Source: Eustoma russellianum
Taxonomy: Eukaryota; Streptophyta; Magnoliopsida; Gentianales; Gentianaceae
Direction: 5' to 3'
Length of the DNA: 64,000 bases
Assembly (NCBI GenBank): GCA_036186865.1
Contig: AP025074.1
Span: 6,438,877 to 6,502,876 of the forward strand
Shown here: positions 45,078 to 56,342 of the stretch, in pieces
How the letters are laid out: each line of letters begins with the position of its first letter
Position numbering within the stretch: position 1 is the first letter of the stretch
Translations under genes and position numbers: made by a program
The notes under the pieces: model-generated
Seen by the model: the letters and a program-made list of their open reading frames with translations, nothing else
Told to the model about the DNA's origin: nothing
Databases searched by the model: none

Positions 45078-47010
45078 GTTTAATCAAAACAATCAACCAA
45101 GATGGTAAAACAATGAGATAAATAAGTCAGAATACAAGCAAGTAAGATCAAACTATAACTTTAACAAAACGTAAATTTCTACTTCAAATTGACAATTGAA
45201 TAAACAACAATCTTGGACTATCTAAGATTCAAAGAAAAATAGAAGTCAAGTAATGTTTTTGGCTGAATCAAAGAAAGCTAAGGGTTTGTACAGAACAATC
45301 CTTTAACTTACTTTAAACTTTAATGCACATTCAATTGTAACTAAAGTGAAAGACAGTACATACAGACAAGTGTTCAACAAGGGTTTGTTCGAGGAACCTT
45401 TTACAACAGTCAACACTTTGGTGTAGGTATTTGCTTTTGGTTTTGCACAATTCACCTTTTGTGAACTTTGGATGGCTATATCTCACTTCTTGTGCAAATC
45501 ACTCATACGTCTTGTCTCTTGCTTTTTGACGTTGAAAATGACTTTTCTCTCAGTTTCTTTCACAAACAAGCCTAATTATTTTCCTTTGGATTGGCTTTGT
45601 CTGTTTTGTGAGTCTACTGCTCACTTGCCTTTATGAGACATTGCTTGCGGCTTCTTTTTCTTTGGTTTTACTTGCACAAGTTTTGGTGTGGCTTTTGTGA
45701 AACGTTCTTTGAACAACACGGAAGAACACTAATGATATGAAAACTGTTTCACAAATTTAACAACCAAATATAGATGAAAGTTTAATGCAAGTTGAAGAAG
45801 TGTAAAGACAACAAGATGATAACAGGGTCGGCAATTTAAACAGTGTAGGGATAAATATAGACAAAGTGATCCTAAGTAAGAACTTAAGTCCAATAAAGTC
45901 TTTAAACAATTGAATCAATCCCAAGTGAAAATAAACGTAAAGCCAACGTTTAAAATTTGAAATCAAATCTTGTTTCTTACAAATTTACTTCACTTTTAAC
46001 AAATCTCAAGTCAATAATGTTTCAATTAAAAGATTCAATCAAGTTTGTAACAAACAATGACTTAAGGTGTAACGGGGGTGGTGAAATCAAATTCAACAAG
46101 TTTAAACAAATAGCATTCAAAGATTTCAAATGAGCTTTAAAAACTTGTTCTAAACACACGGTTTTGGCAATTTTCTGTTTTTGATGCAAATGATCTAACT
46201 AATCTTAAGATAGCTAAATGCAACTTAGTTGTTTCTAAATGCAATTATAAGGGCTGATTACTCTAACAACTAATGGAAATCAGTTTTGATGCAAACTAGC
46301 TAACTTGTTTTTGTATTGGTTTTCATTTGTATGATGCAATCAGTTTCTAAGCTAGATGATACTAGATGCAAGTGTTTATGTATTCAACACAACAAATGTG
46401 TATCAACTAGAGACTAGGTAGCATACATAGGTAACTAAAACTACTTGTTTTGTTCTTTAGTTTTCGGATTTCTTGAGGTAAACTAAACAACCAACTATAC
46501 CTTTAAACTATGTTGTAAACTAGTCTAACTAAGCTAAATAAGGCAGCACCACATCGTCTAAAACAGATTGCACACAACTACTAAAATTAGAATTTAACAA
46601 CTTGATTACAAACTAAACTATCAACTAATCTATTTTTGTGTTCCAGTTTTCTGTTTTAAGGACTCAAGTAAACTACCATTTAAACTCTAGATTAGGATCT
46701 AATGAACATTATCTAAGCTAGATTGAACAAGAACAATCAGGTTACACACGGGTTTTAACTAAACTACACAAACAGGTTCTAACACACTTAAGTCTAGTCT
46801 AAGTTCTTTTTGTGGTGGTTTTCGGTTTTGCTACTTAAAACTAATTTACCAAACTATTGTAAACTATCTAATAAACACTTTAAACACATAAACTAACTAC
46901 CTTAACTAACAGATTCTAAATGGACATAAAATCAGTTCACTATGCGGTTTGGGCAGCAACATTTATATGCAAGTTTAAACAATGTAAACATGAATAGAAG
47001 ACTAAGCAAC
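45078..47010 (-). other. N3 leader, non-coding
   Basis: About 1.9 kb between the PBS and the ORF, AT-rich, with no convincing frame. The part nearest the ORF aligns with the N1 leader; 46350-47010 has no counterpart in the window because that part of N1 is off the left edge. Confidence 0.72.
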
Positions 47011-47022
47011 GCTCTGATACCA
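47011..47022 (-). other. N3 primer-binding site
   Basis: TGGTATCAGAGC on the minus strand, two bases inside the LTR. Confidence 0.92.
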
Positions 47023-47024
47023 AT

Positions 47025-48360
47025 TGATGAGCCAAATAAAGGCTAGAAAAATGTTCCAAGACTTTGTCTTCTACTCCAAACTGATTTGAACCTCGGCTAT
47101 GGCAAAGAACATCACAATGACACCCCTTGAACTGTAACCGTTTGTTCTTGGCTCAATTTATACCAACACCTCTTCCTCTTTGGCATTCCAACACATCTAA
47201 AACCTCATTGAGACCCTAAGATGCTGTAAACCAAAAATGAAGTAAATACTTAACAAGTTCTAGGCTATGAACTTGAAAGAAACCGTTAAGTGGTTTTAAC
47301 TTCAACTAGAAAAGTTGAGAATTCCTTAAAGGAAATTTTGATTGAAATATGTTTGAATTGTGGTTCTTTTTACATTCAGCTTCTTAACCTACTTCTAACA
47401 ACGAAAATTACAAAGTGTACAAGGTTTAAAGTACAAAGTACAAGACTAAAAATGACATGCTTGCTTGGAACTTGTTTGAGCAACTTTCGGTTCCAAGAAG
47501 CTGGTTGCTTGCCGTGCTTCCCATGCTTTGTTTTCAGCCTTCTTTCTTGATCAATTTGATTGGATAATACTTGGAGCAGCTTGCTTTGAATTAGGCTTTG
47601 ATTGGTTGTGAGTTTGGCTTTGAATTTTCAAAGCAATCTTGCGTGAGTCATGCCTTAAACTTCAAGGATCTGATTGGTTCATTGGTTGTGCAGCTTGCCT
47701 ACTTGTCTTCAACTTGATTGTGATTGGTTTGAACATTTGCAAGACTTCTTCCTATTGGTTAAAGCTTTGAGCAGCTTCTCCATCCTTGTTTCAACGTGAA
47801 GAAGAATTCATATTTGACATGGGTGCTTGTCACCACCTTGCTTGTAAGCTACTTGCTTATCACCTCCTTGCTTGGACAAAAATTCAGGTTCCAATTGTAT
47901 TTTCAAGCTAAGTACGTGTACCTGTAAGACAAGGCAATAATACAACACAAACTATCCTAAAACAAGGTTAACCAACCAACAATATTAAAAAGAACAATTA
48001 AGGATATGTACAACATGTTTTTGATACAACTTGATCAAAGCTTGTATCATATAAACCCAATGGACATCATCTTTGCTTGGTTCATCCTCTTCATGCCTGT
48101 AAAGAAATGATTCAACACAATGTAACAACTTCTTAGCCATACTCCTTGTTATGGGACCTGTGCGGGGCAGTGAGGTGTCATCATCAGTGTTTGTATCCAC
48201 AAGGTTAGGTTGTAGCTCATCATTCATCCTCACCATGCTTGTAAAGGAAGGTACTTCATGCATCAATTTATTGGCCATGCTTCTTGTTATAGGGCCTTTG
48301 TCTTGCATTGGCGTACCTCGCGCGGCGGTTGGTTCTTCTTGGCTTGGCTGGGGCTCATCA
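47025..48360 (-). repeat. N3 5' LTR (coding-type U3)
   Basis: 1336 bp, with minus-strand ends TGATGAGCC...GGCTCATCA. Downstream parts match the N1/N2 LTRs, but the U3 start is coding and resembles the G3 LTR. ATTGG (CCAAT on the element strand) recurs about six times between 47560 and 47760. Bases 48361-48365 (atttc) would be the right TSD. Confidence 0.8.
47985..48360 (-). pseudogene. Gypsy pol C-terminus inside the N3 5' LTR
   Basis: An open frame of about 125 codons in the LTR, lacking any upstream pol in this element. It holds two copies of the motif GPITRSMA (GPITRSMANKL and GPITRSMAKKL), each after a Glu/Gln-rich lead. The second copy and its flank (LQPNLVDTNTD, then ESFLYRHEEDEPSKDD) closely match the G3 pol end at 55269-55461, which has only one motif. 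It is probably a passenger copy of an autonomous relative's pol end. Confidence 0.75.
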
Positions 48361-49518
48361 ATTTCTCTCCTCCAATACAAATGCACCGACCTCGGGTTGT
48401 TCATTGGGAGTTACCACCAATAGGCAAATTAAAACTTAATGTCGATGGATTGGTGGGTCGAGTGACCGCTGCAGCAGGCGCTATGTTACGGAACCACCAA
48501 GGGAAATTTGTCTCCGTCATTTCCTTCTCTTTACCGGCTACTTCGCCATTGCGGGCTGAACTCATGGCACTTCAGTAGCCCTAATATTTTACACCAGGAA
48601 TCATGAACAACTGATAATTGAGATGGATTGTCACTTGTTGCTTAGTCATCTTTCTGCTCCTGATCGATTCACAGGTTCATTGGCTGCAGACTTGCAACGC
48701 ACCATACAGTTTCTGAGGCTCAATGCTTCGTCGTCACATTACTACCCATGGGAGGCCAACATCGCAGCACATACATTATCCAGACATGGGTTTCATTCGG
48801 CAGGTGTGAAACTTTATACATCTCTTTTATCATTGCCATGCGAAGTTTGTGGAGCCATTTCGTTAGATACCTCCGTCTCCAACTTGAGGTTCTGATTATT
48901 TTTGTCTCCCTATGGATTGGTGAAATAAACAAGTGGTTGCCTATGTCAATAATTGGCATAGGCAACATTGGTATGTCATCTTTCTAAATTTCATGTCTGC
49001 TTTATTTTGTATATTACATTACATTAACTACCAAGATAACCATGTTTTATTTTCTGCACTAGATGGGAAATATTAACAAATGTTTCTGCGCTCTTGTGCT
49101 GTTCATCGGAGTTGGCGGATAAGGGCATGTGCTGGATATTATTACAGTTGCCTGTGTTCATTTTGAATGCAGGCAACATCGGTATGTACATGGCTTTCCC
49201 ACTTCTGTTTTTGCTATATCTTGACTCTGCTCTATTGACCGTTTACACATTCTCAGGGACTTCATGGTGGACATTTAGCTGGAGCTACGATTTGAAGATT
49301 GTAGCTTTATAGACATAGAATTCCATAATTATATGCATAGAATAGGATCTGATTTTTGTTGTCTTTTTTCATAATAATTATTTGGTGATAATTTCTGTAA
49401 TCTCATTCGTTTTTATTGTGGGAAAGTCTCCCACGGCACATGTAATCACGGTATTCCTCCACCACAAGTGATGGTTTAGTATTAATAAAATCTTGAACGG
49501 TACTGCCCGTCCTTCATG

Positions 49519-49520
<2 letters not shown>
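48361..49520 (+). pseudogene. LINE remnant (plus), RNase H domain and 3' UTR
   Basis: The tail of a plant L1-like LINE, cut by N3 on its left. From about 48397 it encodes RVVHWELPPIG, KLNVDG and AGAMLRNHQGKF, the start of the RNase H domain attached to plant LINE RTs. It then meets stops near 48577-48612 and resumes at about 48623 (DCHLLLSHL, then EANIAAHTLSRHG). No useful frame follows from about 48900. The 3' end carries AATAAA near 49483 and runs into the (AT)n tract. Not functional. Confidence 0.72.

Positions 49521-49552
<32 letters not shown>
49521..49552. repeat. (AT)16 microsatellite
   Basis: Sixteen uninterrupted AT units at the point where two LINE 3' ends meet tail to tail; probably derived from LINE tails. 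Confidence 0.95.
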
Positions 49553-49556
<4 letters not shown>

Positions 49557-52000
49557 GAGCACAGGGCCTCCGACTTTTATTATATTGCCCTCACTTATTG
49601 CAGAGGAATACCATTAATACAAAGTAGTTCAAAGCATAACAAAATAAAGCTACTTAACCGAAATGTTGAGATATGGAGTTGGTTAATGCCTGGGGTGTGG
49701 GAGATAGTCGAAATGGGATATGATATGCCTCATTAAAACCTTGACAAGATTACATATTTACCCATTTGGAACAATTGGAATACATAGAAAGTAATGTCCA
49801 TAAACTAGAAGGTGATGATGTCGGCAAATCTCTCGTAATACGTCAGTGTTGCCCATCGCAGTCCATGCAAAACAAAACATAAGGAGATAAAATATTAGTG
49901 GATGCCAGCAAGAGTAAGCGAATATATAAGATGCGAAGAACAAAATCATACCCAGCCTGCCTGCATCCATCGGAATGAAGGAAGCAGATGTGTAGTATTG
50001 CCAATCCATATGGAAGATGAGGTCAATAGTGCACGGTGACATTGTCAACCATGATGAAGATGTCCCGTAGAAACATCAAGTGTAACGCAGCTACGAACCA
50101 AAGGGGGTAAAGTGAGCCGAGTATAATAACCTATCTGAGGAGTCTACAAGCCATGTTGCCCTAAATAGTGGGCTGCCAGGTTTGTCTCACGAAATGTATG
50201 CTGAATGACTGTCCGAGTTTGCATGAGCAAAGATTGTAAAAAATGTAAATGAAAATTAGCCGTTACGTGGGTGGACCGGGATAGGAGCTGGGATAACTGC
50301 TGACAATCTGCCTCCAAAATAATGTGGGGATGAGCCGGCGAGAAACAAAGTAGGCCAAATAAGGCAGCCTGAGTTTCCACGAGAAATGGAGAGCTCAATG
50401 GCAAACGAAAAGAGAGTGCCCCAACACATGCACCCGTAGAATCGCGTAAAATCACACCTCCAACTGCAAATTGCCTTCCTACTGCGGCATCAGTATTAAG
50501 CTTCAATCAGCCAATAGGAGGAACTAACCATCTTACTACTTGAGCTCGCTTGATGCGAAGTGTAGGTAAAAGCCCCAAATGCTGCAATGAGTGAGTTTCT
50601 GACGCAAGTTTAGTGCCATCAAGTGTTTTGGCACATAAATAAATGTCTGAATGGATAACCGCCATTATAGATTCTGTTGTACAAGATGATTCACCTCCAT
50701 ATAAAGTGATGTATAAGTGCGCCATATATTAAAGACAATAATACCCGGGTTACAATCCGCAACACTCCTAAAAGAGTATTGGATGAAGCACAGAACCACC
50801 AAGCCAATAAATAAGGCCATAACCGCTTGGATGTGGAGAAGATGCCATCCAAAGAAGAGTCAAAAAAGACCCAACTCGGCGGATACATGGACATTGTAAA
50901 CATAAGTGAGTCACCTCCGTAGATGTCTGTTTACAAAAAGGACATTGTTAAGGCATAATCACTACGAACTTACGTAAATAATCCTCCAATGGTAGGATTC
51001 GATGATATAAGCGCCAAAGGAAATGACTAATAACCGGACGGTGGTGCTTATGCCAAATAAATTGTGCAGAGAGGACAATAGGACGTGGTATCTGACAAAC
51101 CTCATAGCCCGAGCGCAAGGAAAAGATTCCAGAAGAAGCAGGTGTCCAGGTCAACAAAGAGCCATCATGCTGACTGTGCGACTGACAAAATACGTGATAA
51201 CGACAAATAAGTTTCCAGATAAGGGAGTCAAGAAGGCGCGAACATAAATCACCCTGAGGACCATACTTTGCATGAAGATATCGACTCCATAGAGTATTAT
51301 TTTGATGATAATACCACCACATACGACAACAATATGCATCCTGTAGAACATGAAGATCCCAAAGTCCCAAACTGCCTTTAGAACAAGGCGCCTGAATATT
51401 TGACCAAGAAACCCAATGACGTTTGTGTCCCCAATAAAAATGGGCCATTTTCTTCTCAATGACTCCAATAAGCGATTGTGGCAGTCAACAACTATCATAA
51501 TATGTAAGGGAAAAGAAGAGGTAACATATCGCAATAGCACCAATCTGCCTGCTTGTGAAAGTAGTTTGTTGTGCCAGCCATGTAAACGTGTGTCAATATG
51601 CTGCAAAAGAGCAGTGCAATAAATTGCGTGACTAATAACTTATGCAAGGTAGACCCTAGATAGCAAAAGAGCAAACCTGTGAAGCTCAGTTCTAAGTATA
51701 TTCTCAACTCGATGTCGGCGCATCAATAGAGTATTTGAAGAAGGAATAAATCGACTCTTATTATATAATTTACCTTTTGACCGAAAGCTGTCTCGTACCA
51801 AGTAAGAAATTCATGAAATGCATGTAATGTACGAATAGAGCCACACAAAACACAAATAGATCATCAATATATCCAAGGTGTGTAATATGAAAGGGTATGC
51901 AACCCAACCGAAATGGCTGCAATCTACTCGCCACTACATGAGCCTTTAACCCCCGATTGAAACTATTACAACCCGCATTCCTAGATTAAGGGATGGAGAA
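49553..52000 (-). pseudogene. LINE remnant (minus): RT end, zinc-binding region, RNase H
   Basis: Decayed, 5'-truncated L1-like LINE on the minus strand. From the right: RT motifs FNRGLKA and HLGYIDDLF near 51880-51962 (a YADD-type site changed to YIDD); the segment HGWHNKLLSQAGRLVLL near 51540-51590; a frameshift between overlapping frames 51151-51606 and 50948-51448; the zinc-binding RT-associated region (FSLRSGYEV, FLWRLYHRILP); then RNase H at 50144-50506 (KLNTDAAVG, GGVILRDSTGACVG, ILEADC). An in-frame TGA at 50507-50509 precedes the RNase H. About 49553-50140 is 3' UTR. The 5' limit is approximate. Confidence 0.78.
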
Positions 52001-54237
52001 AACAATGGAAAACGTAGTAGAGATTTAGCACGATCATCGTACCACACATGGTATAAAGCGTACGGCTTAACTAACTAAACTTTAAATACCATTAAGAACT
52101 AGCTTAATAAGTGTAAGTACTAATTTATAAAGTATGAAAATACATATAAAAAAATTCTAGGTAAGAATTTAAATAATGAAACGTAAGGATAAGATGGTAA
52201 AATTCATAACCACCATTAACCGTTAATTGCTGCCACCATTTGAATTTTTAAAGAATTTCCTTTAATTGAATTACTTAATTAATCATCATGTTCCCTTACA
52301 CAACCCTTCTCTCACCCAATTAAGATTCTTGAAAAAGCATGTAACACAAGTTATTCACACATAGCATAGTGAGGTTATTCTCCACTAACTCACAATGTCT
52401 TTCAAAAATATTTATAAATCCTCCCTGCCTTCCAATAACTGCCCCGTTCATGAAAGACGAACTTGTCTTTCATGGAACCATCATGTAACACACTTACACA
52501 TTCCACCTATTCTTCAATAGAAATTCATGCATGTTGGTTTTCTTTCTTGCACACTACCCGACCCTTCTTTCTTTCGCTTTTAGTTTTCTTCAATTCCTTA
52601 TTTCATTTTCCATCATGGCATATCTTACACAAGTGAGGTGATGCACCAATCACATTTCATGCAAAATATTATCTTTTTCCATAATCTTATCAACCCAAGA
52701 AAATCCAATCATGCCCTTCAATTACCCCAAATTTCGGCTAAGCAAGGAAAACAAGGCCAAAATGTTCACTTTTCTTTTTATTTTTTTCCTTTAACCATTT
52801 CTATTCTTACACAAAGTAAGACAAATACCCAATAGGATTTCATGCAAATTCCCTTTTCCTTCTTTTCACTATCTTCATACTCCAAGAAACTTCATCATTG
52901 CTCCACCATCCAATAGTTTCGGCCAAGACACGATTCAAGAGAGATGAATCTCTCATTTTGCAAGACCACTCTTCATTCTTACTCTCTTTAACTCTCTTAT
53001 AAACACTAATCCTCACTCTTTCCTTCTTTACAAAGATTAAAAATTCTCTCCACTCCCTTGCACTACAAACCATGGTCATCCACACAAGAAGAAGAAGGAC
53101 ACCTCACCTCTTTAAGTAAGGGTCAAGTGTGTATGCAACCACATCTTCAAGGTAGACACTAGACTATACTCCTTAGCATTATTTTTTACTTGTATCTCTT
53201 ATGAAAGCACTTAAATCACTTCCAATCTAGGCCTTCATCCGTGACCTTCAACAAGGAAATAGGAGAAGTTTTTCCACTTAACAAGTGAGAAATCTCAAAC
53301 CAAACCAAAGATCCTATTTTCCACATACACAACTAATTCTTTCTTCATTTTGGCCTTCAAGGCCGTGAGTTCCAATCTAGAGGCCAAAGAAGAAATCTTC
53401 ACCATTTAGTTTAATATTGAAGTACTCCAAGGCAAGAATTCTTTCTAGCTTGATCAAGGAAATTGAAAATAAAGTTTAGTATGCTCACCATTAATTTTGA
53501 TCATGCATGCAACTAAAATGGAAACCTCTAACCTTTGTTGAAGAAAAGAATGTTTGCATGTTCAAATTGGTGATGCATGTGTACTTTTCTTGAGTGGAAT
53601 CATCAAACATACTTAGAGTAATACTTTGATGTAACATGCAAGATGCAATTTAATCATCCATAGGCCATTTAGGCCATGCATGTCAAGAAGGAGAGATCTT
53701 CACCATACTGTCTAAACTTTGATGCAAAATGGTAGACACATTGAATGTACTATGCTAAAAAGTGTACTAGAACTCTCTCTATTGTCATTTGGATTCATGA
53801 ATGTCATTTTCTTCATGTGCATATGTAGTAGAAGAGATTTCCATGGAAATAGAAGTATGGTAGTCTTATAATGGTACAAAACTATTCATTTCTTTATGCA
53901 TGTACACAGATGCCATCTTTGAACATCACTAATGTTAACATCACCATTTTCCTTATTATAGCGGATGGTCCATGAGTCTCTCATATAGGCCATGAAATCA
54001 TCACCATCATCATGATGTGTATCGTGATGATCTTTGTCTAAGAAAGTAGTTAAAATATGAAGATGGATTTTATTATCATTTGCATCAAGCTTGAATGTTA
54101 TATGTTAAATAATTCATATTGAAATACCCCTACTTTTGGCTAAGGGGCCATAAAATATGTCACATTGATGCACAAATTTCCATTGGAGTGTATTTCATAT
54201 TTATGATATGGAAATGAAAGGGAAAAGGCCATAAGTG
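52001..54237. other. Unassigned AT-rich region
   Basis: 2.2 kb with no frame I can support, no PBS, no LTR ends and no RNA gene. It has pyrimidine-rich stretches (about 52520-52600) and repeated GGCCAT/GGCCTT words. It may be old decayed repeat DNA or the only non-element flank in the window. Confidence 0.5.
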
Positions 54238-55461
54238 TGATGAGCCAAATGGGGGCTGAAAACGTTTGCCAAGGATGTTGTCTCCTATCCCAAATTGATT
54301 TGAACCCAAGCTATGTCAAAGAACATCTCAAAGACACCCTTTAAGCTTTAACCTTTGTTCTTGGCTCAATCTTTGCCAAACCTCTTCCTCTTTGGCACTC
54401 CAACACATCTAAAACCTCAATGAGACCCTAAGATGCTTGTAAACCAAATAAAGAAGTAAATGCAAACAAGTGCTAGGCTGGAACTTGCATGAAAACCGTT
54501 GGTGGCTTTAAACCTCAACTTGAAATGTTGATAACTCCTTGAAGGAAATTCTGGTTTTTGTATTTGATAAGTGTTGTTCTTTACATTCAGCTTCTAACTA
54601 CTTATAACCAGCTAAAATACATAAGGTACAAAGTCTAAAATACAAAGTACAAGCCTATGATTAGCATGCTTTCTTTTGGAACAACTTGGAGCAACTTTTG
54701 GTGATAAGGAGCTGGTTGCTTCTTTCTTCTTCTTTGCTTGTCTTGAGCCATTGTTTTGATTGGTTTAAACATTGAGCAGCTTGCTTGAGAAAGGGCTTTG
54801 ATTGGTTTCAAGTTGTCTTTGAATCTTCAAACCTTTTAGGTCTCAAACCAACGGTTTCCTTCAAAGGATTTGATTGGAGCAAATTTTGTGCAGCTTGTAT
54901 CCTTGACTTTCAACTTGATTTGTGATTGGTTTGAAGGTTTGCAAGACTCCTTCTAATTGGTCCATGATGTGAGCAGCTTGTACACTTATATTAATGTGAA
55001 GAACATTGCTTGAAGCTTGGAGCAACTTGTCTTGGTCATCATTGGCGTGGAGGACAAGTCTTGGTGTTTGACATGAGAGCTTGTCACCTCTTTGCTTGTC
55101 ACCTCTTTGCTTGGATAAAAATTCAGGTTTGAATTGCATCTTCAAGCTAAAAAACGTGTACCTAAAAGACAAGGCAAGAATACAACACAAACTATCCTAA
55201 AACAAAGTTAACAAACCAACAATATTGAAAAGAACTCTAAAAATATGTACAACATGTTTTTGATACAACTAGATCAAAGCTTGTATCATATAAACCCAAT
55301 GGACATCATCTTTGCTTGGCTCATCCTCTTCATGCCTGTAAAGAAATGATTCAACACATTGTAACAATTTCTTAGCCATACTCCTTGTCATGGGACCTGT
55401 GTGGGGCATTGAGGTGTCAACGTCAGTGTTTGTATCCACAAGGTTAGGCTGTAGCTCATCA
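54238..55461 (-). repeat. Gypsy G3 3' LTR
   Basis: 1224 bp. On the plus strand it starts TGATGAGCC and ends GCTCATCA; in element orientation it begins TGATGAGCTACAG and ends GGCTCATCA. It contains the last 64 codons of pol and several CCAAT boxes (54750-54960). It is related to the N-family LTRs. Bases 54233-54237 (aagtg) are the expected TSD; the other copy is beyond 64000. Confidence 0.88.
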
Positions 55462-55475
55462 TTCCCTCCCACTTG
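55462..55475 (-). promoter_or_regulatory. Gypsy G3 polypurine tract
   Basis: CAAGTGGGAGGGAA on the minus strand next to the LTR. It encodes Gln-Val-Gly-Gly-Asn within pol. Confidence 0.85.
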
Positions 55476-56337
55476 AAAAGGATTCATCCTCGAATCTGAA
55501 TCAATACTAAACGGAGAAAGGTCAGCAACATTAAAAGTTTTAGAGATAGGGCCATACCTTTCTTCAGGAAGATCGAGAACATAGGCATTATCACCAAGTC
55601 GTTTCAACACTTTGAACGGTCCATCGCCTCTTGGCTTCAATTTGGAGTCCCTTTCCTTAGGGAATCTTTCTTTTCTCAAGTGTAACCAAACAAGATCACC
55701 AGGCTCAAATATAACAACTTTACGATTCCTGTTGGCTCTATTGGCATACACTTTATTCTTAGCTTCAAGTTGTGATTTAACCTTTTCATGCAATTCTTTC
55801 ACAAGTTTTGCTTTTCGTTCACCATCTAAACTAACACGTTCATGAACAGGTATGGGAACAAGATCAAGCGGGGACAAAGGGTTAAAGCCATAAACAACTT
55901 CAAAAGGAGAATGCAATGTTCCACTATGAACAACTCTATTGTATGCAAACTCAATGTAAGCTAAGCAATCTTCCCAATTCTTTAGATTCTTTTGAATGAC
56001 AACACGTAAAAGTTGAGACAAAGTTCTATTAACGACTTCAGTTTGACCATCGGTTTGTGGGTGAGCAGTTGTGGAAAATAGCAATTTAGTACCAAGTTTA
56101 CTCCACAAAACACGCCAGAAATGACTCAGAAACTTTGTATCTCTATCACTAACAATCGTACGTGGCATGCCATGCAATCTAACAATTTCCTTAAAGAACA
56201 AATCAGCAATATGAATAGCATCATCAACTTTCTTACATGCAATGAAATGTGCCATTTTGGAAAATCTATCAACAACAACAAAGATGCTATCTTTACCAGT
56301 TTTGGATCGAGGCAATCCCAATACAAAGTCCATAGAA

Positions 56338-56342
56338 ATATC
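56338..56342. repeat. Expected target-site duplication of Copia D, left copy (atatc)
   Basis: Five bases of G3 pol directly before the Copia D LTR; the other copy would be beyond 64000. Confidence 0.7.

Larger units (their letters stand above)
32317..48360 (-). mobile_element. Non-autonomous element N3, split by Copia C
   Basis: Minus-strand element: 5' LTR 47025-48360, PBS, leader, ORF (start at 45077, interrupted at 45040/33790), polypurine tract and a truncated 3' LTR. The ORF and leader continue across Copia C with matching TSDs, so both halves belonged to one piece of DNA. Oddly, its 3' LTR starts like N1/N2, while its 5' LTR starts with coding sequence like G3. It interrupts a LINE at 48361. 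Confidence 0.8.
55269..56342 (-). pseudogene. Gypsy G3 pol, C-terminal part (integrase)
   Basis: The integrase half of a CRM-like polyprotein, about 357 codons to the stop. From the right edge: SMDFVLGLPRSKTGKDS (first Asp), VSDRDTKF (second Asp), PQTDGQTEVVNR (Glu), then a GPFKV-type C-terminal domain (RGDGPFKVLK), no chromodomain, and a GPMTRSMAKKL motif followed by the acidic RHEEDEPSKDD. It is clearly related to G1 pol but a different family. Copia D cuts it at 56343. Upstream domains should lie beyond 64000. The end of the frame overlaps the polypurine tract and LTR. Confidence 0.9.

Noticed and set aside
49521..49552. AT repeat as a possible origin or scaffold site
   Set aside because: Better explained as a LINE-tail microsatellite.
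54860..55190. 109-codon minus-strand frame in the G3 LTR
   Set aside because: Sits in the CCAAT-rich LTR part downstream of the pol stop; no domain and no support from related LTRs.
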